Positions 8,789 through 18,473 of a stretch of DNA of 64,000 nucleotides are shown piece by piece. Origin of the DNA: Glaciecola blandensis (GTDB lineage Bacteria; Pseudomonadota; Gammaproteobacteria; Enterobacterales; Alteromonadaceae); assembly GCF_031846165.1 (NCBI RefSeq), contig NZ_JAVRIE010000002.1, positions 681,206-745,205 of the forward strand, written 5' to 3'. Made by a program: the position numbers and the translations under genes. Under the pieces are notes generated by a model, which ran no database searches, was not told the origin of the DNA, and saw only the letters and a list, made by a program, of their open reading frames with translations. How positions within the stretch are numbered: the stretch's first letter is position 1; every line of letters begins with the position of its first letter.

Positions 8789-9615
8789 ATCCGAACAGGG
8801 CTAGCTCTCAACCAGTTATGCTCATGGTATTTTGCGTCAGCAGAGGTAATGTGGAGCGTAAAGGCGTGTCGCGACTGACTTGAACGGTTCGCTTCACTAA
8901 AATGTGGTAGTACGCCATTAAAAATCACCAATGACCCTGCTTTTACTTCTAAAGGTAATGCTCTTTCTTGGCCAGGCCATTGGATATTCTCTAACTCAAC
9001 TAATGCTGTATTGTCGTCAGCGTAGCGCTTGAATTGCTCTTTTAAAGGAAAGTTTGCGCCCTGTTTATCGACTTGCAGGCAGCCGTTTTCGAGTGTTGAA
9101 TCTTCAATTGCAAACCAAAAGGTGACAACAGACTGTGGTGAGGTGAAGAAGTATGTGGCGTCCTGATGCCAACGGATAACACCACCAATCTTAGGTTGCT
9201 TAAAAATATACATTGTTTGTCGTATTTCAGGTGAACTCACACCCGCATCTTCCGCTATTTTTGCGATAAGCTTTTGCTGACTGAATTCCTTGAAAACGGG
9301 ATTAAGGACATGAAGTGCATGGCCAATTTTGTTGATACTCAATGCTTTTGCTTGGGCAAGTTGACCACTCTGAGTAAAGGCATCTTCTTCAAAAAAACAC
9401 CTAATCTTGTTGTCAGAACTCAGAAAGTAATCGTCTCTATTGGTGTTCGATTCAGTCTCAGTAGAAAATACAGCGCGTGTTGATTCGGCATCAAATTGAT
9501 CCACAATTCTCAGGGCGGCCTCTTTAAGCTCAGCAATCTGCGCTCGATCAAATAGTTTAGGCAGTACCAAGTAGCCTTGTTTTTGAAACTGTTTTTTCTG
9601 TTTGGTAGAGAGCAT
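8779..9615 (-). CDS. phytanoyl-CoA dioxygenase (PhyH) family protein
   Basis: This is an Fe(II)/2-oxoglutarate-dependent oxygenase of the PhyH type. The iron-binding H-x-D is in RWHQDATYFF and the distal His in GVLPHFSEANRS, with a downstream Arg (HAFTLHI context) for 2-oxoglutarate. The substrate cannot be read from sequence; relatives hydroxylate acyl-CoAs, compatible solutes or antibiotics. An upstream in-frame TTG at 9675 would add 20 residues. I prefer the ATG at 9615 because the protein then begins MLSTKQKKQFQKQGY, a typical PhyH start, though no strong ribosome-binding site supports either choice. Confidence 0.78.
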   Translation of the reverse strand: MLSTKQKKQFQKQGYLVLPKLFDRAQIAELKEAALRIVDQFDAESTRAVFSTETESNTNRDDYFLSSDNKIRCFFEEDAFTQSGQLAQAKALSINKIGHALHVLNPVFKEFSQQKLIAKIAEDAGVSSPEIRQTMYIFKQPKIGGVIRWHQDATYFFTSPQSVVTFWFAIEDSTLENGCLQVDKQGANFPLKEQFKRYADDNTALVELENIQWPGQERALPLEVKAGSLVIFNGVLPHFSEANRSSQSRHAFTLHITSADAKYHEHNWLRASPVRIYS

Positions 9616-9834
9616 GAGTGACGAAATTAAGTAAACACTACTGACAGTTTGCATCAAAAATTTAGGGGTAGGCAAGTGCTTTTAGTCATTCATTCCTTCA
9701 ATTGGAGTGTAACGGAAGAATATGAGGCAGAAATTGAACTGGCACTTTTCTGCGCAAAATTGCATTATAGAAGCACGTTACTCTTATAATAATAAAAACA
9801 AGCCGACTATAATAACAACAGGTGAAACTTTAAT

Positions 9835-11142
9835 ATGAAACGCTTACTACCTTTATTTACTGCAATATCTTTGACTGCACTATCCGGTGTTGCAAGTGCT
9901 CATGAGCATGACGCTGTGGCTGCGATGGCAGATAAAATCGAACCTGAAGTGATTAAGTGGCGTCACCACTTACATCAAAACCCTGAATTATCTAACCGTG
10001 AGTTTGAAACCGCTAAGTACATAGAGAAGTACCTTAGAGGTCTGGGCTTAGAGGTGACAACAGGCGTTGCAATCACCGGTGTTGTGGCTGTATTGGATTC
10101 TGGTAAGCCCGGCCCTACAGTGGCGCTACGCGCAGATATGGATGGCCTACCTGTGCCCGAACAAAATGACCTGCCTTATAAATCAACAGCCGTCGGTATG
10201 CTCGATGGTAATGAAGTACCGGTTATGCACGCATGTGGACATGATACTCACATGGCTATGCTGATGGGGGCTGCGAAGATTTTAACGGATATGAAAGGAG
10301 AGCTCACTGGTAAAGTGAAGTTCATTTTTCAGCCTGCTGAAGAGGGCGCACCTTCTGGTGAAAGAGGCGGCGCTGAAGTGATGGTTGAAGAAGGCGTCTT
10401 AAAAAATCCAGATGTTGACGTAATTTTTGGTTTGCATATTAGTGCCAATACAGATGTCGGTAAGGTCAGATATCGCCATGGTGGTATTATGGCCGCGGTT
10501 GACCCTTTTAAAATTGTGGTAAAAGGTAAGCAAGCCCATGGCGCATATCCGTGGAAGAGTGTTGATCCAATCACAACATCCGCTCAAATTATTATGGCGC
10601 TACAAACGGTTGTCAGCCGAGAAATCAAAGTAATCGACGATGCAGCTGTTGTCACCATTGGTTCAATCCATGGTGGTAACCGTTCAAATATCATTCCGAA
10701 TGAAGTCACAATGGTGGGAACTATTCGCACGCTAAATAAAGCAGCGAGAGACCATATGTATGAAGCTATCCCACGCAAAGTAAAAGGTATTGCAGATAGC
10801 ATGCGTGCTGAAGCCGAAGTGACATTACCTTTAGATTATAGCTATCCCATTACATTCAATGATCATGCTTTGATGGATCAGGTTTTACCAACGTTGGTAC
10901 GGACCGCTGGACAAGAGAATGTAATTAACTCTAAAGCGGTTACGGGTGCAGAAGATTTTTCATTCTTCCAACAGGAAGTTCCGGGTGTGTATCTTTGGGT
11001 TGGTGGGAAACCACTAGATGTGTCGGAAGAAGACTCACCGGCTCACCACACACCAGAGTTTGTTGTGGATGATAGTGGCATGAAGTTAGGCGTGAAGCTT
11101 TTAACAAACATGACGCTGGATTATATGAAGAGCGCAAAATAA
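9835..11142 (+). CDS. exported M20-family amidohydrolase
   Basis: The 435-residue metallohydrolase has a Sec signal peptide cleaved near Ala22 (GVASA/HEHD) and is therefore periplasmic. It belongs to the M20D amidohydrolases that cleave N-acyl amino acids or similar amides. Metal and catalytic residues are visible in HACGHDTH (Cys134, His136, Asp137, His139) and QPAEEGA (Glu169, Glu170), with the dimerisation domain between about residues 210 and 325. The Cys in place of a metal ligand is the M20D signature. Substrate is unknown. The gene stands alone with a strong terminator behind it. Confidence 0.88.
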   Translation: MKRLLPLFTAISLTALSGVASAHEHDAVAAMADKIEPEVIKWRHHLHQNPELSNREFETAKYIEKYLRGLGLEVTTGVAITGVVAVLDSGKPGPTVALRADMDGLPVPEQNDLPYKSTAVGMLDGNEVPVMHACGHDTHMAMLMGAAKILTDMKGELTGKVKFIFQPAEEGAPSGERGGAEVMVEEGVLKNPDVDVIFGLHISANTDVGKVRYRHGGIMAAVDPFKIVVKGKQAHGAYPWKSVDPITTSAQIIMALQTVVSREIKVIDDAAVVTIGSIHGGNRSNIIPNEVTMVGTIRTLNKAARDHMYEAIPRKVKGIADSMRAEAEVTLPLDYSYPITFNDHALMDQVLPTLVRTAGQENVINSKAVTGAEDFSFFQQEVPGVYLWVGGKPLDVSEEDSPAHHTPEFVVDDSGMKLGVKLLTNMTLDYMKSAK

Positions 11143-11160
11143 TTCAGCAATTTTCGCTAT

Positions 11161-11198
11161 AAAAAAGCACGATATTGCGTATAATATCGTGCTTTTTT
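11161..11198. terminator. intrinsic terminator after the M20 gene
   Basis: A perfect 16-base inverted repeat (AAAAAAGCACGATATT and its complement, 6-base loop) ends in six T residues on the plus strand; it also starts with six A residues, so it could act in both directions. Confidence 0.9.
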
Positions 11199-11261
11199 AA
11201 TGGTCGCAGAAAAGTCGCATTGGCCCTTTGCGTTCCAAGCTAACTTAAAGTGGTAAATAAA

Positions 11262-11753
11262 ATGGCACAAGTTGCAATTGTAATGGGTTCAACATCTGAT
11301 TGGCCAACGATGCAAAAAGCAGCAATTATGCTTAAAACGTTGGGTGTTTCTTTCGAAGCGAAGGTCGTATCTGCTCACCGTACTCCAAACCTATTGGTAG
11401 AATTTGCTGAAACCGCAGCAGACCAAGGTGTCCAAGTCATTATTGCTGGTGCCGGTGGTGCTGCTCACCTTCCAGGTATGATCGCCGCACATACTCACTT
11501 ACCCGTTTTCGGATGTCCGGTGCGTTCAAGTCAATTGAACGGATTAGACTCCTTGCTCTCTATTGTCCAAATGCCAAAAGGGGTTGCAGTAGGCACCTTG
11601 GCAATCGGTGAAGCAGGTGCTGCTAACGCTGGCTTGCTAGCTGCGCAAGTGATAGCACTGCAAGAACCTGCTGTTCGTGACGCCATTATTACGTTTAGAC
11701 AGAAACAAACAGATACGGTGATGAGCAACCAAACTTTGGAATTAGACGATTGA
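11262..11753 (+). CDS. purE: N5-carboxyaminoimidazole ribonucleotide mutase PurE
   Basis: PurE isomerises N5-CAIR to CAIR in purine synthesis. The class I signature MGSTSDW (residues 7-13) and the AHRTP active-site segment are present, as is the conserved GAGGAAHLPGM loop. The chosen ATG gives 163 residues, near the usual length; an in-frame GTG four codons upstream is possible. The stop codon overlaps the purK start, indicating translational coupling with its partner enzyme. Confidence 0.96.
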   Translation: MAQVAIVMGSTSDWPTMQKAAIMLKTLGVSFEAKVVSAHRTPNLLVEFAETAADQGVQVIIAGAGGAAHLPGMIAAHTHLPVFGCPVRSSQLNGLDSLLSIVQMPKGVAVGTLAIGEAGAANAGLLAAQVIALQEPAVRDAIITFRQKQTDTVMSNQTLELDD

Positions 11754-12895
11754 GAGTCTTAGTTTATGGTTCTGGCCAGTTAGCCCAGATGATGTATTTG
11801 GCCGCAGCACCATTAGGCGTGATCGTCAGTGCTGTTGATGTCTCAAACGAGACTGTTGTGCACCCCGTGTCGAAAGAGCCGACAGGTGTGTCACTACAAA
11901 ATGCCATTGAAGATGCCAACGCCATTACTGTCGAGTTTGAGCATGTTCCAGAACATTTGCTATTAGATGCCGATAAAAGCGGGAAACTATTTCCTAACGT
12001 CGCTTCTATTTTAGCTGGGGCTGATCGCGTTCGTGAAAAAGCATTGTTAAGCAAACATGAAATCCCGAACTGCCCCTATTTGATTATCACTGATGTGACT
12101 GACCTCGATAATGTGATAGCCAGTTTAGGCGAGCGCGTTATATTTAAAGCAAGCCGAGATGGCTACGACGGCTATGGCCAATGGCGAATGCAGTCTGCTG
12201 ATCAGCTGGAAAAATTGAAATCAGAATTTGCAAAACTAGACTTAGTAAAAGTTCCATTGATTGCTGAAAGAATGATGCAATTTGACCGCGAGATATCACT
12301 TGTCGGTGCGAGAGATAGTGAAGGTAACGTATCGTGTTTCAGCTTAGCTGAAAACTTACACTTTGAAGGCCAGTTGCATGTGAGTGTTGCCCCAATCACA
12401 GACTTGAGTGATTCGCTGCAAAGCCAAGCGAATGAAATATTCGAGAAGCTAGCAACAGCAATGGATTACGTAGGTGTACTGGCTGTTGAATTATTCCAAT
12501 GTGGCGAAGAACTCTTAGTTAATGAGATTGCACCAAGAGTGCATAACTCCGGCCATTGGACGCAACAAGGATGTGATACCAGTCAGTTTGAGCAGCATAT
12601 CCGTGCTGTTTTAGGCTTGCCTTTAGGAGCTGTAGATGTGCGCGGTGTTAGCGCAATGGTTAACATTATTGGTTGTACAGCATTTAGCCGAGACCTTATC
12701 GGTATAGCGGGTGCGCACTTGCACTGGTATGGCAAAGAAGTTAGAACGAAGCGTAAGATGGGGCATATCAATGTTGTGGCAGACTCCCACAGTCACTTAG
12801 GGAATAAGCTAGCTCAACTTTTAGCGTTCTTACCGGTCGAACACTTCCCAGAACTTGAAGCTGAAGCAAATAGATTAAAAAATTACACTAAGTAA
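11750..12895 (+). CDS. purK: N5-carboxyaminoimidazole ribonucleotide synthase PurK
   Basis: PurK is the ATP-grasp enzyme that carboxylates AIR with bicarbonate and ATP, feeding PurE. The protein (381 residues) begins VLVYGSGQLAQMM, the nucleotide-binding loop of this family, contains the FKASRDGYDGYG ATP-grasp segment (about residues 128-139) and the metal-binding ENEIAPRVHNSGHW-type motif (VNEIAPRVHNSGHW here). It starts at TTG overlapping the purE TGA. The rare start and overlap suggest its expression depends on purE translation. Confidence 0.96.
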   Translation: MRVLVYGSGQLAQMMYLAAAPLGVIVSAVDVSNETVVHPVSKEPTGVSLQNAIEDANAITVEFEHVPEHLLLDADKSGKLFPNVASILAGADRVREKALLSKHEIPNCPYLIITDVTDLDNVIASLGERVIFKASRDGYDGYGQWRMQSADQLEKLKSEFAKLDLVKVPLIAERMMQFDREISLVGARDSEGNVSCFSLAENLHFEGQLHVSVAPITDLSDSLQSQANEIFEKLATAMDYVGVLAVELFQCGEELLVNEIAPRVHNSGHWTQQGCDTSQFEQHIRAVLGLPLGAVDVRGVSAMVNIIGCTAFSRDLIGIAGAHLHWYGKEVRTKRKMGHINVVADSHSHLGNKLAQLLAFLPVEHFPELEAEANRLKNYTK

Positions 12896-12905
12896 AGAGG
12901 ATTGC

Positions 12906-12933
12906 TTGACAAAAGCTAGTGATTCCCTAAAAT
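12906..12933 (+). promoter_or_regulatory. promoter of tRNA-Thr
   Basis: TTGACA (12906-12911) and TAAAAT (12928-12933) are 16 bases apart, followed by the GC-rich discriminator ACGCGTCGC typical of stable-RNA promoters under stringent control. A 7-base inverted repeat (GCTCGAG/CTCGAGC) at 12941-12960 lies between promoter and tRNA. Confidence 0.75.
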
Positions 12934-12971
12934 ACGCGTCGCTCGAGTAAGTGCTCGAGCAACCCTAGTGT

Positions 12972-13047
<76 letters not shown>

Positions 13048-13232
13048 CTTCCCCCCTTTTTTCAATACAAACCTGGCATATCGATCTATTACTTTTCCAT
13101 AGCTTCTCAGGTTTAGTATCAAATAATAATACCTTCGGTAAAAGATGTCGCTACTTCAATATAAGCGCTTGCTGAACGTAGCGTTTGGTCGTACTCTGCC
13201 CACTCTAGTATCTATTTTGACAGGATTTTTTC

Positions 13233-14087
13233 GTGAACATCAAACGTTTTGTAATAATCACTTGCGCGGCATTATTGTTTTTATCAGGTTGCGCGACACA
13301 ACAAATTCATAATAAAAGTAGTGTGATGGACTACTTATATCCGAAAGATGTTGAGCTTCATCCTGAGCCAACGATGCCAAGATTAAAAGTACCGTTGAAA
13401 GTAGGTATTGCCTTTGTACCAGCCACACAAAGTTATCAGCGCGGAGCAAATTTGTGGAGTGGTCCCATGGACTCTATTAAGTTCCCAGAGTCTACCAAAA
13501 CGAGCATCTTGAACCGTGTCGCTGATAACTTCAGAGCATTGGAATTTGTTGAGAAGATTGAGGTGATTCCGACTACCTATTTAACACCAGGTGGAGGCTT
13601 TACCAACTTGTCTCAAATTGGCACCATGTATGATGTCGATGTGATAGCACTCGTATCTTACGATCAGATGCAATTTACTGATGATGGTGCACTTTCATTG
13701 TCTTATTTAACGATAGTGGGTGCTTACACCATTTCTGGTTCGAAAAATGATACTAATACGCTGATCGATACTGTTGTGTTTGATATAGCCAGTAAGAAGA
13801 TGCTTTTTAGAGCGCCAGGCATCAGTCAAGTAAAAGGAAGATCGACACCTATTAACTTAAATGAGGAACTGCGTGCAGATAGCCTTCAAAGTTTTAATGA
13901 GGCTGCGGATGAAATGATTGTGAATCTTGATGACCAATTAAAAATGTTCAAAGAACGCATCAAGAACAACCCAGAAGAAGTGCAGCTTGAGTATCGTGAG
14001 GGCTACAGTGGTGGGTCAACAACCATATCAGCAGTCTTTGTTTTGCTTGCTATTTCGTTTTACAGAAGACGTCAGAATATTCGCTAA
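13233..14087 (+). CDS. rhombotarget lipoprotein with GlyGly-CTERM tail
   Basis: The 284-residue protein has a lipoprotein signal (lipobox LSGC, Cys20) and a C-terminal tripartite sorting signal: Gly-Gly-Ser at 260-262, a hydrophobic helix (about 263-276) and the basic end RRRQNIR. This GlyGly-CTERM tail is the recognition sequence of rhombosortase, a rhomboid-type intramembrane protease, and the combination with a lipobox matches the family called rhombotarget lipoprotein. The function of the middle domain is not known. It starts at GTG. No rhombosortase gene lies in the window, so its processing partner must be elsewhere. Both ends carrying anchoring or sorting signals is unusual. Confidence 0.85.
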   Translation: MNIKRFVIITCAALLFLSGCATQQIHNKSSVMDYLYPKDVELHPEPTMPRLKVPLKVGIAFVPATQSYQRGANLWSGPMDSIKFPESTKTSILNRVADNFRALEFVEKIEVIPTTYLTPGGGFTNLSQIGTMYDVDVIALVSYDQMQFTDDGALSLSYLTIVGAYTISGSKNDTNTLIDTVVFDIASKKMLFRAPGISQVKGRSTPINLNEELRADSLQSFNEAADEMIVNLDDQLKMFKERIKNNPEEVQLEYREGYSGGSTTISAVFVLLAISFYRRRQNIR

Positions 14088-14108
14088 TATAGTCACTTTT
14101 CACATAAA

Positions 14109-14134
14109 CAGACATGCTCACTAGAGCATGTCTG
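14109..14134. repeat. perfect hairpin at a convergent junction
   Basis: CAGACATGCTC pairs perfectly with GAGCATGTCTG (11 bp, 4-base loop). The patatin gene's stop codon (14121-14123) lies in the loop. No T tract follows in either direction, so it may be a transcript-end stabiliser or a weak two-way terminator. Confidence 0.7.
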
Positions 14135-16589
14135 AAAGCGCCGTCAACTGTTTTGCAACATGCCACTCCAGTTTTTGCGTTCTCCCACGCTGTTTCTTTA
14201 ACTTTGTCGTGAGCACGCTATATCCACTCAATGCTAATTCGTCGAGGAGTGCAGCATCAGGCGTACTAATTGATGCATAGGTTTTATCAATGAAGCCGTT
14301 TTGGTCTATGTGTATTTGCTGTTGCTTCGATATGTGGGGACCATTCCACAATGATGTCGTTTCATCAAAATCCGCAAAGGTGATTAAGAAGAGCTTACCA
14401 TTCAGTTTGACAGGCTTGATGTCTTTGTCAGTTAAACCCGGAATTTTACCTCGCCCGTCAAATTCAAGGTTATTTACTCCTTCAGGTAGCTCGATTCTAA
14501 GTTCGTAGGTATTGGCCAGTGACTCAGATTGAGTGACTTTACCCAACAACCATTTTATCGCGCCCTTGGGAATATTACTGACGATCGGAATATTGCTAGC
14601 CCTTACCATATCAACCACTCTGCTCAAGACGGCCTTAATCCCCTTGTCGAGCATTCGTTGATATTCATCTTCTTCATCGGCATTAAGTTTCGGACAATCT
14701 GGAATGGTCACATCGGCGCTGATAAGCTCTGCAGCCAGAAGCGCTTTCGTGGCGCAAAACTTACCAATTCCTAGGTCGACTGCGCGAGTACGTTCATACA
14801 TAAAGCCCCCAAAAGCGATGAGCTTGTCACCCGGTAGCGCGATCTTTTTGGCTTGCTTTAAAGTGGGTGCCGAGGGCTCCTCAAATGGACCAATTGCAAT
14901 GAAACGAGTGGTATCAGACTTTCCACTCAATCGCATGCTTTGATCAATTTGAATGAAATTTAACAGCAGGAACCAAGCGTAAGAGGCGCTAGTGGGAACT
15001 TTACTGTCGAGTAACTTTTCAAGGTCACTGTCTATATTGGCATATGAAATCTCGAGTATTGGGTGCAGAAGTGTCTGAGGAACCGATTCAGAAGTTGCTA
15101 GAACCTCTCTGTAGACACGCTTTGCTTCTGCTGAAAGACTGAGCGCGCTTGGTGGTAAGAGGATATTCTTTAGATCTTTCTGCATAACAGCATCAAGCTG
15201 TTGGCAAATCAGCGATAGGAGAGAGACTGAAACATCAGTGTCGCTAGCTTGCTCGGCAAAACTCTGACGGATCTTATCTCTGAGTTCCATCTGTTTGCGT
15301 ACGGCAAAGACTTTGTCACCTTCAATCGCGCGTGCTTGCATGAATATCGCATTACCGATGGTAGCAATATGACTGAGGAGTCGATCTAAAGAGGCTTTAG
15401 CTTCTAGGTCGATACCATCGATATTGCCAATGATGTTGTCTCCTAAGATAGGAGTTGTAAGAGTAAACCGTTTTTGAACGGGTACCATAAAGCTGGTTTT
15501 AATGTCTGTTACCGCCGGGTCGACAAAAATAATGCATCGCTCAGTATCAAGTCGTTCATCATGAGCATCAATAAAAGACGCTAACTTAAAGGCATCACGG
15601 ATTGGTTCGTTATTAAACACACCGCCATCAATATAAGTAAAGTCAAATTGGTCTTCATTGGCTAACTCTTTTGGCCACAAAGGACCATATTCGAATTGAT
15701 AACGCTCGAGTACAACGGGTTCAAAAGCCATAGGAAATGCACCAGAGGCTATTGCTGTAGATATAATTCGTTTCCATACATCTTTTTTATCACCACGCAT
15801 GTCCCCAATAACATTATTCTTGGGATCACCCAGATGATAACGTGTCCACCGTTCTGGGTACTTTGTTTTATCGTTAATATAGTCAGTATCGCTTTGGTCT
15901 CCAAAATATAAATCAAAAATTCTAGTTTCTCGGTGGGTGACAGATGTCATACCGTCAGCCAGTACATACTGGCTGCCTGACGAGGCGTCGAACTCTTGCC
16001 TAGCATCTTGTAATATTGGGGTTAAATTGGAGAGTGAGCTGGCAAACAAGACTCGTTCAGCAAGTACCTCTTGGTTTTGCTGTGTGTCGATACTGGAGGT
16101 GTTTTTAAGTAATTCGCTGGCGATATTTTCTAATGCGGCTCTATTCAATAGTCCCGCAGAAAATTTTAAGGAGTGGGGGTTATCAACTTCGTTTGAAATG
16201 GGGTCAAGTAGGGCGTCCATGCTCACTTTTTCGACCCAAACTTGTTCTTGCATTGTTTGCATTACTTGGACCGCTTGGAGTGCTGCCTTTTTGTTAGTAG
16301 AGCTAGGAAGGTTAGTATAATCCTCACCAAATTCATCCTTGAGGGCGCGATCTGCCTGCTGCAGTTGCTCTTTAGTGCTAGATGATAGGGCTCTAAGCAT
16401 AATTGCCAAAGAAATTGAGCCAGCACTCGCACCAGAAAATACGTCAATTTCGACCTTGTCGTAGAGGGCACCCTTGCGGTCTTGCCCATACAATATTGCG
16501 AGTTTAATTGTTTGTGATAATGCGCCAGCATTGAAGGTACCGAGAGAAACGCCACCTCCCATTGCAAAACCAAGTTTAAGAGTTGTCAT
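14121..16589 (-). CDS. large patatin-like (phospholipase-type) protein
   Basis: The 822-residue protein has an N-terminal patatin domain: oxyanion loop GGGVSLGTFNAG (11-22), nucleophile elbow GASAG with Ser55, and the catalytic Asp in DGG at 321-323. It is therefore a likely Ser/Asp lipid acyl hydrolase. There is no signal peptide or membrane segment. The long C-terminal half (about 400-822) is not one I recognise, but the total length fits the bacterial patatin-related proteins rather than short RssA/YlaK-type ones. Substrate and cellular role are unknown. It is a single gene, convergent with the rhombotarget lipoprotein gene. Confidence 0.82.
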   Translation of the reverse strand: MTTLKLGFAMGGGVSLGTFNAGALSQTIKLAILYGQDRKGALYDKVEIDVFSGASAGSISLAIMLRALSSSTKEQLQQADRALKDEFGEDYTNLPSSTNKKAALQAVQVMQTMQEQVWVEKVSMDALLDPISNEVDNPHSLKFSAGLLNRAALENIASELLKNTSSIDTQQNQEVLAERVLFASSLSNLTPILQDARQEFDASSGSQYVLADGMTSVTHRETRIFDLYFGDQSDTDYINDKTKYPERWTRYHLGDPKNNVIGDMRGDKKDVWKRIISTAIASGAFPMAFEPVVLERYQFEYGPLWPKELANEDQFDFTYIDGGVFNNEPIRDAFKLASFIDAHDERLDTERCIIFVDPAVTDIKTSFMVPVQKRFTLTTPILGDNIIGNIDGIDLEAKASLDRLLSHIATIGNAIFMQARAIEGDKVFAVRKQMELRDKIRQSFAEQASDTDVSVSLLSLICQQLDAVMQKDLKNILLPPSALSLSAEAKRVYREVLATSESVPQTLLHPILEISYANIDSDLEKLLDSKVPTSASYAWFLLLNFIQIDQSMRLSGKSDTTRFIAIGPFEEPSAPTLKQAKKIALPGDKLIAFGGFMYERTRAVDLGIGKFCATKALLAAELISADVTIPDCPKLNADEEDEYQRMLDKGIKAVLSRVVDMVRASNIPIVSNIPKGAIKWLLGKVTQSESLANTYELRIELPEGVNNLEFDGRGKIPGLTDKDIKPVKLNGKLFLITFADFDETTSLWNGPHISKQQQIHIDQNGFIDKTYASISTPDAALLDELALSGYSVLTTKLKKQRGRTQKLEWHVAKQLTALSDML

Positions 16590-16834
16590 GAGCCGTCCTT
16601 GTGTAAGAGAAGACTCAGTTTCGGATTTGAGTCATCTGTAAAAAGCGAATAGTTTTAAGACAACTCACATAAAACCGCTGCTCAAATTATAAACAATAAA
16701 AGATGATCGTATCAAGTGGATTAGATATGCTACGCACACATCGAAAAAATCGATATATATCGAAATATAAACAGTATTTTTATTCGCTCCGTTTGCTCAT
16801 ACACTCTACACAATTAAATAGAAAAGGAATGTAT

Positions 16835-18394
16835 ATGAAAGCCAAGTTTAGACCACTCTCAACGGGTATAGCAGCATTATCCTTGATGTCGTTCAGTGCA
16901 AGTAGCGTAGCTGATGCCAGTTTTTCTTTTACAACGCAAGCTAGCACTCAAAAATCAACACAAATTGTGTTGTTAGAAGATACCGATAAATTAACAGGCG
17001 TGTTGGCTCAGCTCGATGAATCGACCGATGGGAGAGTCACCAAACTTTTAGCGCTTAATGATTTTACCAGTGAAAAAGGAAATACCTTGCACCTGCAGAT
17101 GGTAGGTGACATTGAGTCCTTATTAATCGTAGGAACTCAGGATCCCGATGGTCTTTTGGATGGCCCGGATCTGCAGAATTTAGGGGGCAAGATAGCTGCA
17201 GCCCTTAAATCAACAAGTAAGAAAGTAAATGCGACAATTCATCTTGATGGCTTAGGTGCAACGGTGGATACACCTAGCGCACATTTAGCTTATGGTTATC
17301 AGCTAAGAGACTATAGTTTTGACCGATACTTATCCGACAAAAGTGAAGGTGTGTCTGACATTACCTTGGTGACTGAAGACGCCCAACAAGCGCGAAAAGT
17401 GTTTGTTGATGACCTTACTCATGTTGCTAAGGGTGTTCATTTAGCAAGAGATCTAGCAACTGAGCCCGGTAAGAATATGTACCCACAGGCCTTTGTAGAT
17501 GTAGTGAAAGCAAAGTTCAAAGGACTTCGAAATGTAAAAATAGAAGTGCTTGATATGCGAGATATCCAAAAACTTGGAATGGGTGCGCTAGAGGGCGTAG
17601 GCAAAGGATCGATTAACGATCCTCGTCTTCTTGTCATTCAATATACAGGCGCAGACAAAAAAGACCACCCAATAGCGTTAGTCGGTAAGGGGATTACCTT
17701 TGATACGGGTGGTATCAGTTTAAAACAAAATACGGGTATGTGGGCAATGAAATCTGATTTGTCTGGTGCCGCAGCGGTAGCAGGTACGCTTTATGCTGCA
17801 GCGCAGCGCGGCGAAGCGATTAACCTTGTGGGTTTGATGCCGTTAGCCGAGAACATGCCTAGCCAAGATGCTATTCGTCCGGGCGACGTGCTTGAAACCA
17901 TGAAAGGTGTCAGTATTGAAATAATGAGCACCGATGCAGAAGGACGACTCATCCTTGCGGATGCCGTGCATTACGCACAGGTCGAGTTCAAGCCCAGAAT
18001 GCTGCTGAATATTGCAACGTTAACAGGCTCTGCCGCTCGCGCGCTTAGCGATGAGTATGCAGCTCTTATTACCAGAGACTTTGAACTCTCGACTCAAATG
18101 ATGGGAGTGGGTGAGCGTTCTGGTGAGCATGTTTGGCCGCTACCTTTACACCCAAATCATTTCGAGCAAATTAAATCCCCCATTGCTGATATTAAAAACT
18201 CAGGAGCAGGTAACCCAGGCGCGAGTATTGGTGCAGCAGTCGTCGGGACCTTTATAGATGAAGACCTACCTTGGGTGCACTTGGATATCGCTGGCGTTGA
18301 TTGGCTGGATTCAGATATAGATGTCGCGCCAAAAGGGAGCCAAGGTTGGGGCGTGAGGTTTATGGACCAGTTGGTGAGAGAGCAGGTAAAGTAA
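16835..18394 (+). CDS. exported M17-family leucyl aminopeptidase
   Basis: This enzyme removes N-terminal residues from peptides using two metal ions. Family signatures are clear: KGITFDTGG (Lys285, Asp290), Asp308, and the catalytic segment STDAEGRL (Asp367, Glu369, Arg371; most relatives have NTDAEGRL). Unlike cytoplasmic PepA it carries a Sec signal peptide (residues 1 to about 27, ending VADA), so it should digest peptides in the periplasm. I choose the ATG at 16835 (519 residues) because AGGA sits 6 bases before it and the signal peptide begins MKAKFR; a longer frame from 16703 would bury the signal. Confidence 0.9.
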   Translation: MKAKFRPLSTGIAALSLMSFSASSVADASFSFTTQASTQKSTQIVLLEDTDKLTGVLAQLDESTDGRVTKLLALNDFTSEKGNTLHLQMVGDIESLLIVGTQDPDGLLDGPDLQNLGGKIAAALKSTSKKVNATIHLDGLGATVDTPSAHLAYGYQLRDYSFDRYLSDKSEGVSDITLVTEDAQQARKVFVDDLTHVAKGVHLARDLATEPGKNMYPQAFVDVVKAKFKGLRNVKIEVLDMRDIQKLGMGALEGVGKGSINDPRLLVIQYTGADKKDHPIALVGKGITFDTGGISLKQNTGMWAMKSDLSGAAAVAGTLYAAAQRGEAINLVGLMPLAENMPSQDAIRPGDVLETMKGVSIEIMSTDAEGRLILADAVHYAQVEFKPRMLLNIATLTGSAARALSDEYAALITRDFELSTQMMGVGERSGEHVWPLPLHPNHFEQIKSPIADIKNSGAGNPGASIGAAVVGTFIDEDLPWVHLDIAGVDWLDSDIDVAPKGSQGWGVRFMDQLVREQVK

Positions 18395-18410
18395 AAAAGT
18401 GAGAAGCATA

Positions 18411-18440
18411 AAAAAGGGACTCGTTTGAGTCCCTTTTTTT
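18411..18440 (+). terminator. intrinsic terminator after the M17 gene
   Basis: GGGACTC and GAGTCCC form the core stem with a GTTT loop, extended by A/T pairs and seven T residues. Confidence 0.92.
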
Positions 18441-18473
18441 GCTATATGATACGTTAATAATGTATCGAATTGT

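Noticed and set aside
9741..9760. TGGCAC...TGCG before the M20 amidohydrolase gene as a sigma-54 promoter
   Set aside because: The -12 GC is out of position by one base, and the invariant GG/GC spacing of 10 is not met.
15937..16320. 127-codon open frame antisense to the patatin-like gene
   Set aside because: Shadow of a well-supported reading frame; composition is typical of antisense frames.
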